Shown: positions 35,363 to 46,752, numbered from the stretch's first letter. The stretch is DNA of 64,000 bases from Mikania micrantha (GCA_009363875.1 CM018698.1:54342067-54406066), one strand, 5' to 3'. The notes: generated from the sequence alone by a model not told the origin. Numbers and translations: made by a program.

Positions 35363-35742
35363 TAGAGATGCACAAAAAAACCGGTTAACCGAACCGGTAC
35401 CGGTTCGTAACCGGTTAGAAACCGGTTATTGCAATCGGTTATAGGTTTTTGAAAAAACCGGCGGTTTGGGACCGGTTTGAGGTTTCAAGAGACCAAACCG
35501 GTTAATAACCGGTTAACCAAACCGGTTAACCGGTCCCACTCACTAAAAAATCGGTTATTTATAGGTTAACCGGTTCGGTTAACCGGTTTCGGTTATTATA
35601 CGGTTTCAGTTTTTGAGCTTGAAAAACCGGTTATTAACCGAACCGGTTATTGGAAAAAACCGGTTTCTAGCCTTTGACCGGTTAACCGGTTCGGTTATTC
35701 CAAAACCGGTTTTCGACCGGTTAACCGGTTTGTGCACCTCTA
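35363..35742. mobile_element. CCGGTTAACCGG-rich hAT MITE, 380 bp
   Basis: Exact 8-bp duplications AGCAGCAG lie at 35355-35362 and 35743-35750. The ends TAGAGATGCACAAA and, reverse-complemented, TAGAGGTGCACAAA match at 13 of 14. The body is made almost entirely of 'aaccggtt' and 'ccggttaaccgg' palindromic words in both orientations. It interrupts the GC-rich leader of the surrounding hAT transposon. The overlapping ORF is an artefact. Confidence 0.9.
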
Positions 35743-35989
35743 AGCAGCAGCAACCGCAGGGCCGACCAGGGAGAAGCCGCAGGGAGTGCCGAGCGCCGGT
35801 GGTCGCCGGAGGGAGGGGAGGGGCTGGGGGCGATGGGAACAGGGGCAGCGGGTGTAGGGTTTTTTTTGGTTGGGATTTTCAATTTTGGGATCCTGAATTC
35901 GAATGGGGGTATTGGAAACAGGGAAAGCAACGCGGATTTAAATAAATATTAACCCCACGAAATTAAAAAAACTGGGAAGAAAAACTTGA

Positions 35990-36055
35990 ACAAGGATTCG
36001 AACTTGTGACCTACGAATGAAATCAGGATTCCCTTACCACTAGACTACTTGTAGA
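35990..36055 (-). ncRNA. tRNA-like pol III promoter segment in the hAT transposon
   Basis: On the minus strand 'tagtctagtggtaaggg' matches an A box (TRGYNNAGTGG). About 30 bases on, 'agttcgaatcct' matches a B box. The stretch resembles part of a tRNA gene, but no complete acceptor stem was seen. It may be an old SINE head captured by the transposon. Confidence 0.4.
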
Positions 36056-36201
36056 TTATATGCTTAAGATTCACCTTCAAAATACTAATGGGTTCACCCT
36101 ATTTTTTAACCCTTAAATTTTTTTTTCCTATTAACGTTTTGAATCGCAGTGGGTTCCGGTGAACCCGTATACCACTATGTAGATCCGCCCCTGCTACTAC
36201 C

Positions 36202-36985
36202 AATGTACTATTAGTGCTTATATATAGGGTATACCGTAGCCAACCTACCACACTGCTAGTACTTTGATAGCATACCAAACGCCTGCCAAGGCTAATATAA
36301 ACTTTAGATATGTTTGAATAGGAGTGGGAGACTTTGTCTTGCTTTTAAGATTTGTATGAGTCTAGAGGTTTTCAACATTGAAATTTTGCAATGAAATCTC
36401 TTGGTTGCAATGTATGAATTTGTATATGATCGCTTGTTGAATAAACGAATGACGTACAATATTTGATATTTTATTACCTATGATAGTTGGAATAACTACT
36501 TATCACTAATCTTAGGTATAGCATCATTGAATATTTGAATCGATGTCTAAAGAAATAAATATAAAATGATTTGTCTAAAGATCAATAGTATGATTCATGT
36601 GGACCTGTTTTAAAATTTTATATGGAATCACCCGTAGTTAAATTCATAAGTCCAAATTATTTTATTCTATTGAAATCTAAACAGAATATAATAAGAAATC
36701 AATGTGTCTTGGTTAAAATAATAAAATCATTGTGACTTGTTTGAAACATAGGAAAGGATTTTTCACGATTGAATACCTAATGACATGTTAGAATTATCTA
36801 ACACCGATCTTAAGCATAATATCCTAGTGGGTTTATAGAATTATAACATTGATATTATGGATTACAATAAGATATGTGATATAATAATTTTATAGATGTA
36901 GTGACAAGTACTAATCATAAGTACAATATCATTGAGGTTCTATCAGGGGTTTGAATATTGTAATGTGCAATATTACAACCTTTCA
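36202..36985. other. Internal region of the LARD element, degenerate repeats
   Basis: It is non-coding. Phrases such as 'acttatcactaatcttaggtat' and 'agcatcattgaata' resemble 29570-29640 on the other side of the hAT insertion, so the same repeat family continues across it. Confidence 0.6.
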
Positions 36986-36991
36986 GATTTA

Positions 36992-37870
36992 GTGATGAAT
37001 CACCATCAATAAATCTTTAATTATAACATAACTGGTTTTCTTGAATCACAAAATATACATAATAAATCAATGAAAATTAACATCAAGCCTTTTAGATTTA
37101 GTGATGTATTATCATCACAAATCTTAGGTTTAACCTTGCCTGAATCATAGCATGAGTAATATAAAACAAAGAGATGGCATCATATCTTGTGAGACACAGT
37201 GATGAATCACCATCACTAACTTCAAGTATGATATCATGGAGTTCTAAAAATTAAAACATGTACATTATCCACCCAAAGAAGAGTAGCACCATAACCTTTT
37301 GATATAGTGATGTATCACCATCACAATCTCTTATGCAAAATGTTACTAACTTCTGGAATCATAACATAGGTAGCATAAAACAAAAGGAGATGAAATCATA
37401 CTTTGTGAGATGTAGTGATGTATCACGATCACAAATCTTAAGTATGCTATCATGGAGTTCTGAAAATCATAACATATTCATTATCAATCCAAGAAAGTTA
37501 ACACTATAACCTTTTGATGTAGCGATGTATCACCATAACAAATATTTAGGAATAATGTTACTACTTTCTTGAACCTAACATAGGTAAAATACAACAAGAA
37601 GAAATGACATCATATCTTTTGAGACATAGTGATGAATCGCCATCACTTGCCTCAAGTATGATAACATGGAGGTATTGAATAATAACATAGACATAACAAA
37701 TCCAAGGAAAGTTAACACCATAGCCTTTAGATGTAGTAACGTATCACCATTACAATCTTATGTATGATGTTATTAACTTTCTTGAATCATTACATATATA
37801 TTATTCAACAAAGGGAAAAATGACAACACACTTTGTGATTTTAGTGATGAATCACCATCGCTAATCTTAA
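36992..37870. repeat. Nine ~107-bp tandem repeats with a GTGATG-6 nt-CATCAC hairpin
   Basis: Hairpin starts are at 36992, 37101, 37199, 37307, 37415, 37522, 37629, 37736 and 37844 (mostly 107-109 apart). The core is GTGATG-TATCAC-CATCAC, with 6-bp arms and a 6-nt loop. The copy at 37736 reads GTAACG...CATTAC, where one arm change is matched on the other side. Alternate units share flanking text ('aagtatgatatcatggag' against 'atgatgttattaactttc'), giving a ~215-bp higher-order period. Confidence 0.8.
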
Positions 37871-38039
37871 GTATGATATCATAAGGTTTGAAATTGTATA
37901 AGCAATGTATTGAAATATTTTTGAACTTGATTAGAAATCCTAGGGTATAGTATCCAAGCTAGACACTTTTGGACTATTAGAATTAATATTGTTTGCAAAA
38001 TGTAACATGTTTTGGCCTATAAGTGAAATACTCTCATTA

Positions 38040-38510
38040 AGAATCCTCAGAAAAGCTAGACTGGTCCCTCGTCAGGAATTATGAATCGTTTTCCTAGACA
38101 TGAGTCTCAACTACCGGTATTCACCATTCCAGTTACTACATATACATCTTATCAACTTAATTCAAATGAGGATTTGAATCACATGTGAACGGAAAGCAAA
38201 ATCATTGAAAAACACGTCAGTTGATTATGTTTGAAAACAATAGGAAAAGTATTCAAAATTGAACACCGAGTGACATATTAGAATCATTTAGTTTGTTAGG
38301 TGTTTGGTATGATATGCTTTGGCCTATAAGCGATAATACTGTCATCAGAAGTCCCTAGAAAAGCGAGACAGGTCCCACAATGCTTCGGGGATTTATACAA
38401 ATAGCTTTCCTAGACAGAAATTCTAACTACCTGTACTACACTCTTCTAGTTAATACATATCTACCTCACAAGCTTAATTCAAACGGGATATAAAAATCAA
38501 TATTGAAATT
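38040..38510. repeat. Two ~295-bp spaced direct repeats in the LARD internal region
   Basis: Two diverged copies of a block run from 'agaaaagctagactggtccc' (about 38050) and 'agaaaagcgagacaggtccc' (about 38350) to 'ttaattcaaa'. They are non-coding. Confidence 0.55.
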
Positions 38511-38874
38511 CCTATTTTGTCTGAGGAATAATATTAGGCATTAAGCCTAATGAGTTTAAATTACTAACATCTATATACTATTTGAGTGTATTTGATTATG
38601 AATAGAGTTACTTAAAATCAAATTCGTAGGAAATTGCTTAAGCTAAGTAATCCCCATAATAGGAAGTTATATTAAACTAAGGCATTCTTAGCTAAGTGTA
38701 AGCAAGGCATTTATTAACTATGGATTTTCCTCTATGGTAACAATTAAGTATGATATAACACATCACATAAGAAAAATAACAAACAATCAAAGATATTATG
38801 AGATAACTCATATATGGGAAGCTTAGTTATAGTCTAGTCCACCATTTTCTAATAACCTAGATCCCTATAACCAA

Positions 38875-38888
38875 GGCTCTAATACCAA
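38875..38888 (-). other. Primer-binding site (tRNA-iMet type) of the LARD element
   Basis: The minus strand reads TTGGTATTAGAGCC beside the LTR terminus, differing by one C-to-T change from the TTGGTATCAGAGCC complementary to initiator tRNA-Met. Two bases separate it from the LTR at 38891. Confidence 0.8.
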
Positions 38889-38890
38889 TC

Positions 38891-41800
38891 TGTCACACCC
38901 CGACCGACGAGGAAATACGTCAAGGCGCGAGTTCGACTTTTCATTAGCTCATGGTGCTATTATAATGTTTGAATATTTAAAGCATCAAATTTCATAAACA
39001 AATACAACATCATTGAATCCAATAATCATTACATGAATTGAATACATAATAGTTACATTTGCAATGCTAAAACATTGATTACAACTTAACTAGGTCACTA
39101 ATTTTTATCCTATGTCTTCATCATGTTTCCTTATCTTGTTACACATGTAAAATAGAGTTTGTCAAGTGTCAACTATTTGCATAGTTGGTGAGTTCACACA
39201 CTAAATCTAAATAATATGTATAAAAAGGATGCAAACAATAGCCTAACTAGAATATGTATCATAAACATAGCATGAATACAAGTTTGAATAAATAGAATGA
39301 ATGAATGAATAACAATAGCTTGTGTCCGAACAAGTATCCATACAAACTGTTAATTTAAGTATTGTCATACTATAAATTAACATTTGTATTTCAACAAGTT
39401 TGCTAGGTTTACTTTTCACCTTTTTCACACAATGACAAAAGCCATTGCGAAGATGGTATCTAACACATTTTAGGCTACTAAGTACTAGCTTGCTTGACTG
39501 GCAACACACATAGAATCAACACATTGTATAAACTTAGCATCTAACACATAAAGCTAACTAGGTCTAAGGCTTGCATCATATATTGAATGAATAATAGAAT
39601 GCAAAAAGTTTTGAATAGGACATGTGTCACATCCCAAAAACAAAATGTAAAAAGGAGTGTGAAGAAACTCACTTGATTGATTTGCTAAATCCAAAGTCTT
39701 TCAATGAAGTGTGGAAGGAATGAATGTAGCACGTTTCAACCTAAAGCTATATGAATAAACTTAATAAGCTAAGCATCCCTAAAGTTCAAGTTTTCGTGTA
39801 CTAAATCTATGGAATCTAATGGTAGCCCTATTAATGAATCTAAGTTTGAGTGGAAAGCTTGGAATATTTATTAAATAAATATTCTAACAATATTGATAAA
39901 TAAATAACATAGAATATCACCTATTCTTTTAGTTACCTATTTATCAATATTGTTATTTGCATGAACAGACTAGAATGATAATTTGAGAGTATTTATAAAT
40001 ATTCCCATAAGCTTGTATAATCAATAAAACAGAATATTAAATATTCTATTTATTTAATATTTGTATTGAAAAACCTAGAAATAATGCTTGACTATGATAT
40101 TTCACCCATTTGATTTCAATTGTTACAATTTGTTGTCTTAAAATTAAGAATTTGCATATTTGTATAAGGTTGTTTATCTTAAAAATTTTATGTAACCATT
40201 TAGAATAGTTAAACAAAATTTTATGTTTATAATTCTTTTTGTGATTTTTAACCATCTTATAAAGTTTTATATATATATAGAATGATTCCTTTGAATATTT
40301 ATTATAAAGGAAATTTTATTAAATTAATCCATCGTTTCTGTATAAAACTATAAATGTTAATTGTTTTAAACAAAATATTAGATTTTAATCAAATAGAATA
40401 ACTGTTATTAATTTAAATTATATAAATGATTTTTTTCATTATTATTATTATTATTATTATTTTATTATCAAAATATAAAAGTATTTCCTTTCAACAATAT
40501 TTTTCATAAATAATTATATACTCTTGAAATTTATTTGAAATACTAAAATGTGTTTTTGTAATATTATAATATTTATAGACAATTCATATGATTTAACTTA
40601 TTTAATATTTTGTCTTTATGATTAAAAACTACTTTTGAAATGGAAAATAACTATACTATTTTAAATAAAATAGATTTAACATATCAGATTACTAAAAATG
40701 AATTGTAGGAACTTTCTCTTATTTTTATAATTTTTTAAAACAATGGGTGAAAAGAGGTAAAAACCCAAAAAAAAAAGGGTTTGGGCGCCATTCCCGGGTT
40801 TCGAGCTCGGATCTCCCAAGCCACACACGTGTGTCTTACTGTTTGATCTGGCTTAGGATTCGCTGATGGAAATGGTTCCCGGCTATTGTTATACTCAACC
40901 GGAATAAATCCCCAAATCTAGTAGGAACCCTAATTTCCTTTTTGTTCTAATTCTTCCGATACAGAGATTGTAAGCCCCCAAAACGATAGGGCTTTTGATC
41001 CCTGGTGAATAAAGAGTAGTTTGATGCATTTTATTACCTGATTAATGTTCGCATGAATGGAGATCGAGTCGAGCTGTGTTGTTCGGATGTTCTTGAACTC
41101 AGATTGCACTCGGGAATGTTTGTAGGTGTGTTCTTTGTTCACAAACTTGTTCGTGATGCGCAAAAGGAGATTTTTCGTGCATTCGCTTTAGTTTTTATAT
41201 TGTTTTGAACAGATTTTGATTCCCGTTAATGGCTTGGTATTTTTGGTAACCAATTATGCGTGAATTGTGATTAGATACATAAATTATTGATTGAGAGTGA
41301 TTGGCGCCCTTGTTTACTTGCCTAAATATCTAAAGATTGAGTTGGTAACCCTCTAGATCGAGCTGTCCTCGATCGGGTCGCATTTTGGTCGTGGGTCGAC
41401 CCAGAGGCTGATAGGGCAAGGGAGAGGAGGTGGGTTTTGGATTTTGACAATTCCAACCCTTTTAGTTTAAGATTTGTTTCCCTTTTTATTTTAACTTTTC
41501 TTTACACAATCTTAACTTTTCATGATGTGCAGTTTGAACCCTCTAGTTTCTGAAGTTTATTATTTTATGTTGATAAGTTTATAAAGTGTGTTATTGTATA
41601 TTTTTAACTTCTTTGATTTGTTTTTTTACTCTAAAATAAAAGTTTATAAATAAAAAGTATTAAAACTTTGTATTATTACAAATTTGTTTTATAAAATTTT
41701 ATTCTAACTTTAGTTAAATATTGTTGTGCACATATAATGAATATGGATGTACAAAATAATTTAACCTTATAAAAAAAATTAAAGATTACAAAGATGATTT

Positions 41801-41970
41801 AGATAGTTACCATGCATATTTTATGTAAATACACATGCATTCGTAATAAATCTTATCACCTAGAATTTATTATTATTATTATTATTATTATTATAATTAT
41901 TATAAAAATATTATCATTTAAATAAAGACAGGTCTTATAAAAGTTTATGTTATAAAATAATTATAGTTTA

Positions 41971-42003
<33 letters not shown>

Positions 42004-42125
42004 TATCTATAAATCTATAGATTATTGAATACAAATGTTTCAAAGTACATTCAAGTCTTTTATATTTTTCCAATTAAGCACAATTACGATATTCGAATTC
42101 GTAACGGAAAACCCTGGGGATTACA
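38891..42125 (-). repeat. Right LTR (5' LTR) of the LARD element
   Basis: It begins TGTCACACCCCGACCG next to the primer site and ends GGGGATTACA before the GCTCA duplication. It is longer than the left LTR: about 104 bases beyond 42020 have no counterpart there. It carries the tRNA-like segment at 40794-40855, an ATT run near 41866-41893 and a TA run near 41974-42000. Confidence 0.75.
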
Positions 42126-42130
42126 GCTCA

Positions 42131-42907
42131 GTACGGGCCGTCTTGATTTTTTTATTAAATTGCTAACTCGGTTTTTTTGCAGTAATTATTTATGGATATG
42201 GACGTGGAGTTGTTAGCTGCTCAGCATGACGACGATATTGTCCATGACAATGAGCGGCGGAGCTTGCACAGCACGCGTGGCTACAGAATTTCAGTTGTGC
42301 TATAATGATAATGTTTTACATACTTGGGGCAATAATGATAATGTTTTAGCTTGGAGAATTTCAGTTGTGTACTAAAAAAAAGTGGCCAATATGAAAATAA
42401 ATATAACTTATTATTCATTAGTCATTCTCTTTTTAATATATAACATATGTAATCTTGTATAAAAATAATACGTAACCATATGCAATATCAAATATTTAAT
42501 AATAATTAAAATATATTAAAATCTTATGGTCTAATCATGTTTTGTTTTAGGATGATGTTATCATTACATCCAAAAACAATATTTTCACACTCTTAAAACG
42601 TCTCATATAGACCTTTACGAGGTAGTATACAAAACTAGATCAATCGAAAGGACAATGATTAGACTTATACGCCACGTTGTAATCTGTACGTGATGCATAT
42701 GCACGAGGTTATGACATTATGCAGTCTTTTTTATCGACATGGTACAAGAAACGACACATATATGCATCTACATCGCGTTTAGGTTTTCTTAAATGTAGTG
42801 CATAGACCTATACGTGACGTTTAATATATAAAACATGTATAATGATACAATGTGTAACCCAACTTACGAACTATTTGATGCAATCATTTATTCCTCTTTA
42901 AAATCAT

Positions 42908-42944
<37 letters not shown>

Positions 42945-43820
42945 TTTATGATTCATTTGAAACAAAATTTTCTTTATATTCGTTAAGATTTATTATTTGA
43001 CTATCATTCATTCAATTAGAAAAATGTTGTGGTGGGACTATGACTTTTTTTAGTCAATATTTAGTTGTTTCACGAGTGAAAGAAACTAATCATGTATAAA
43101 ACTGAAAACTTAGTTGTTTTATTATTATTATTTATTTATTTTTTGAACGACCAACTAATAAACTGCCGGAGTACTCCGTACGCAACCTCCAATGGCTAGA
43201 GGATGCCCAAGCTGGCCACTAGTGTAGACGGACGGAGCCTCTAGCCCATCAGCCACCAATTCTAGGGACGATATGTGGTACAAATTTTAAAGGTTGGGGC
43301 CATATAAGTAATTTATTAAACCTAGAAAACAAAAGTGAAATAGTAGCAAACTATAGAAACTATCTTGAAAATTTACTCTAAATTTATAAAAAAAAACTTT
43401 GACATTACAAAACGAAAATAAAGAACAAAATTCTTTTTTTTAAAACATATACGGGTAGTATAGATTTCTACGGATCGTATACGGTTTCTAGTGTCGGTGG
43501 AATGTCTGTGGAATTTAAGGTTGTCGACTAACACGTCTCTTAGTGACCAATACGAGTGTATAAGTGGCGACAAATTGTTAAAATATGTTTTTGGTGTGCA
43601 GGACTAGAAATAAGTTTTAGAATTTTTAAACCATGAACCATTTTTTAATGTTTGAAACAGACTAATCAAAAGTTTGACAAAAAAAACCATCAAGTATTTT
43701 TAACCTTTTGCATTTTGATTATTAGAAAAACAAACACTCAAGTTGTGTAATAGTTAGTGAGTTTGAGTAAAAGCGATATATCGTAATAAGATGTAGGGAT
43801 AAAAACCCTACTTTTATATT
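42131..43820. other. Host DNA right of the LARD element, with a possible exon
   Basis: The minisatellite word 'gtacgggccgtcttgat' resumes at 42131. A T-rich tract ends in a splice-acceptor-like 'gtttttttgcag' at 42182, followed by a 37-codon frame (42192-42305, MDMDVELLAAQHDDD). This could be the downstream exon of the unit whose leader lies near 25.8-26.0 kb, now separated by 15.7 kb of insertion. A TA run lies at 42911-42940, and a GC-richer block of unknown origin at 43145-43265. Confidence 0.35.
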
Positions 43821-43825
43821 TTTAC

Positions 43826-44015
43826 ACCCCTAGTACGGCCCGTCTTGCCGTACAGACAAACATTCCATAGAATTCCTTGGAATCAGTGAAACATTCTGTG
43901 GGACGGGCCGTACGGCCCGTCTTGAACCAAGCTTATTTTTCCAAACCATTTTGGGTGTCAACCAATTTTGCTTAACTCAAGACGGGCCGTACGAACCAGT
44001 ACGTGCCGTCTTGAA
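43826..44015. repeat. GC-palindrome words of the ACGGGCCGT family, right side
   Basis: A perfect 20-bp palindrome GACGGGCCGTACGGCCCGTC lies at 43902-43921. It is flanked by 'agtacggcccgtcttgccgtac' and 'caagacgggccgtacgaacc' variants. Layout and the 'acagacaaacattcc' phrase parallel 24805-25000, so the two are copies of one repeat. Confidence 0.75.
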
Positions 44016-44404
44016 TTAATTTATTTTATTTAAACTTAATTTGTCTTTTTAACGATCTACGTTTAATACCTGAATTATTTGAACGATATGAGTTATTTAT
44101 TTTATTTAAACTTAAATTACGTAATTAAATTTAATTTTTAACGATATACGTTTATTATGTAAGTTATTTGAACGATATATGGCTATTATGTTAATTAAAC
44201 GTCATAATGTCGTTTTAACTAAATATTTCATTTTACAATTAGTTTGTATACTTTAATTTAAATAATTAGCAACGACATAAAGTTTGTCGCGCAAATGTTA
44301 AACAACACAAACAACAACACAAACAGAAACAATACAAATGCAGAAAGAAAATACGTATATACACTGTACGGTTTTATATACAAGGAAACAAAATACAAAA
44401 GTAA

Positions 44405-44668
44405 CTATGATCCCGATGGTCCAGCGTCCGATCCGTCGTCTGCGTAGACGCGTGGCTCCGGGAACGGTGGAAGCTGTGTCCCGTCCCGTCGCGCATGCTC
44501 TGACGCGACCGTCCAGTGGACCAAATCCTAGTAACGATCTAGCCGTCGCTCGACGCGTGCCATCTGCTGAGCCGTCTCGTCGCACTGGGAGGCAATCTGG
44601 TGCAACAACGCCTCGAGTGGCTCGGTCAGGCGCATCGCACGGTAAACGTGCGGTGGATGCTGCGGTGT
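44405..44668 (-). pseudogene. Fragment of an unrecognised protein gene, one stop
   Basis: In a GC-rich island, one minus-strand frame reads through MRLTEPLEALLHQIAS, a charged helical stretch (ETAQQMARVERRLDRY), a single TAG, then a segment with LPPFPEP and an acidic, Gly/Ser-rich tail ending at a TAG (44405-44407). This composition (helix, proline turn, acidic C-terminus) looks like the end of a real protein. Longer overlapping frames on both strands have arginine-rich, improbable translations. The family is not recognised; it is perhaps transposon-borne. Confidence 0.4.
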
Positions 44669-44739
44669 GACAATTGTAGTTGAGAATTACATCATTGATG
44701 ACGGGATCACATTTGGTCGTTCTAGAAATCCGCGTTGAT

Positions 44740-46750
44740 TTGGCGATTGAAATTACTACAGGTTGATAGTACACGAGAAATGATGAACGTGGGCGAAAAC
44801 CGTGTGCAAAACGGAGTCCTGGATTGCCCGGAATCGAAAAACGAAGAAAATTTTCTAAGTATCGAATTTCTGGTCTCGTCGCGGTACGCGATGGCTCAGT
44901 TGAGGGTTCTCCGCGGTACGCGATGCTTGAAAAATATCTGAGATTCCCGGATTTCTTCGTTGTACGCGAAGCCTTCTTAGGCTTCTCGTCGCGGTACGCG
45001 ACGAGTGAGGCAGTGGAAAACTTTGATCTTCTTCACTAGATTTCATGCAGAAAGTTTATTTTCTTACATTCTCGAACATATACGCTCAAACACGCACACC
45101 AGACGAATTTTTAGCATCCAGACACCATTTTGAATCCATCAGAAGTCACCAATCATACCAAGGATCATATCTACGAGTTCTGATCGTTGTTTTAACCGCA
45201 GAAATCCGTCTGTTTTGGTAATGATTCGTTTTAACCTTCTAGTTTGATTTTGATTGATTAAATCTTGATTTTGAACGTAATGACATAGTTAGGATTGTTG
45301 ATTATTGCCTAGATGATGGCTATGATTGATTATAAACAAAGAAGACGATGTCTTAACGGTTAAATCCTTGTTTTGATCCGTTGTAATGCCCGGTTTGCAT
45401 GAAATCATACCCATGATTATAATGGTTTAAACCATTTGATTATGACAATGTAGGTGATTAGTTTGATTAATCTTTGAAATGTAAGGTTAAATCCAAGTGT
45501 TTCAAACTAATCACGATCATTAACATACTCATTGGAATGATTATCTGATGTTTATGATACCAGTCAGATTAGTATATTAAACATGGTTATTATACCTATC
45601 TTAATGCTACATTGTGATATTTCATGATATTTGGGTAATCAATAACAAGGATTGATCATTTCTAAGCCATTAAACCATCTAGAAATTGTTTTAGCATTAT
45701 AATCAACAACATTAACTATTTGGTTAATCCTAGATTATTCTGATTAATCAAGAGTGTCATCAATCTTGTATTAGGAATCTAATTCAATGTAGGTTCCTAC
45801 ATTATCATACATTGTATGATACAATATCAAAATTAACCAATTAAATACTTAATATCGGTTTGATGACTCTCAAAGCAATGTCTTTGACATTGAACGTTCA
45901 GAAAGATCTAATCATTAAATTAAAACCTAAATAACTCATTAAATATAAATAAATGCAGAATCACCTCTTTATTCTCAGTTTGGGAGATATTCTGCTACCT
46001 CTATATTATCAGGTGAGTTTCGTATAACCCATTTTCTTTTTACTCTTTTATAAGCATCGGGGTAGCGCTGTAAAACTTTTCAGAACTATATGATATTTAT
46101 CACTGTTATCTGTGTGATTTCATGTGATTGTTGAGAACTTGTGGATTTCATGGGATTTTGCCTGTAGAACAAGAACACTATCACAGTATCAAAAGTCCTC
46201 ATTTCTGAACTGTATCTAGTGAACCCATGTGGGGCCGAACAGAAAACATTGATAGTACTATTGGCTGACAACCCATTTGCCGGGAGCTTGCAACTCCCCT
46301 TGGTGTAAATGTTTGTTATCTGTTTCCAGAACTTCTTAATGTGGTGATAGACATTAAGACAATGAGGCACCAAGATATTTACCGATGGGTAGTATCTTTA
46401 TAGAACAAGAACAGAACAGTCCGAAAGGAACTAGATACGGGTCCCATGGTTATCTTGAACAGAACATTTTGAGAACTTATAATTACATATCATATCATAT
46501 TGTGGAACTTGAACTGTATGATCTCACCAGCTTTGTGCTGACGTTTCAAATTTAAACCTTTTTGCAGGAAGACATTGACCGCCCGGTGAGGCAGCACTTT
46601 AAGCATTTGTAATTAAATAAATGTAATAAACTTAGATTATATAACGTAATGTTGATTGTGATTGCGACATCCTTGTAATGTATTTCTTTTAAGTTAATCT
46701 GTGTGCTTGTGATATCGGATCAAGTAAGTCACCCCTTATCTCTGAGACAT
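44740..46750 (+). mobile_element. Old LTR remnant, + orientation, same lineage as the other long LTRs
   Basis: 'atcaggtgagtttcgtat' near 46010, 'aagcatcggggtagc' near 46052 and 'atctcaccagctttgtgctgacg' near 46526 match, in the opposite orientation, motifs shared by the LTRs at 6456, 30589 and 38891. Neither terminus nor a primer site was found, so the ends given are approximate. It has no coding frames. Confidence 0.5.
44875..45005. repeat. Cluster of TCGCG-GTA-CGCGA palindromes
   Basis: Four related words occur in 130 bases: 'ctcgtcgcggtacgcgatgg', 'ctccgcggtacgcgatgc', 'cttcgttgtacgcgaagc' and 'ctcgtcgcggtacgcgacgag'. The last has perfect 9-bp arms around GTA. They are GC-rich islands in AT-rich DNA. 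Confidence 0.8.
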
Positions 46751-46752
46751 CA

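Larger units (their letters stand above)
29841..36193 (-). mobile_element. hAT transposon (TTF-type zinc finger / ZMYM1-like), nested
   Basis: Exact 8-bp duplications CTACTACC lie at 29833-29840 and 36194-36201. The termini TAGTGGCGGATCCA and, reverse-complemented from the right, CAGGGGCGGATCTA match at 11 of 14 positions. Inside is a minus-strand transposase in pieces. The right part holds a GC-rich leader (about 35330-35930) split by a MITE, and a tRNA-like segment. A 2.8-kb solo LTR interrupts the transposase. It was once autonomous and is now dead. Confidence 0.9.
26403..42125 (-). mobile_element. Large LTR retrotransposon derivative (no gag-pol), minus strand, host of nested insertions
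   Basis: The outer ends are TGTCACACCC at 26403 and GGGGATTACA at 42125, flanked by 5-bp duplications GCTCA (26398-26402, 42126-42130). The joined flanks rebuild the GC-rich minisatellite. Two long direct repeats (26403-29421 and 38891-42125) are the LTRs, and a tRNA-iMet-like primer site lies beside the right one, fixing the minus orientation. After subtracting the nested hAT, the internal region is only about 3.1 kb and has no coding frames, only degenerate tandem repeats. It therefore fits a LARD mobilised by a relative's proteins. Confidence 0.85.

Noticed and set aside
35613..35945. 110-codon + strand ORF
   Set aside because: It spans the CCGGTT-rich MITE and the antisense of the hAT leader. 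The translation is repeat-driven and crosses an element boundary.
44298..44774. 158-codon minus-strand ORF and the overlapping 110-codon + ORF
   Set aside because: Both give arginine-rich improbable proteins over the GC island. A different minus-strand frame has natural protein composition.
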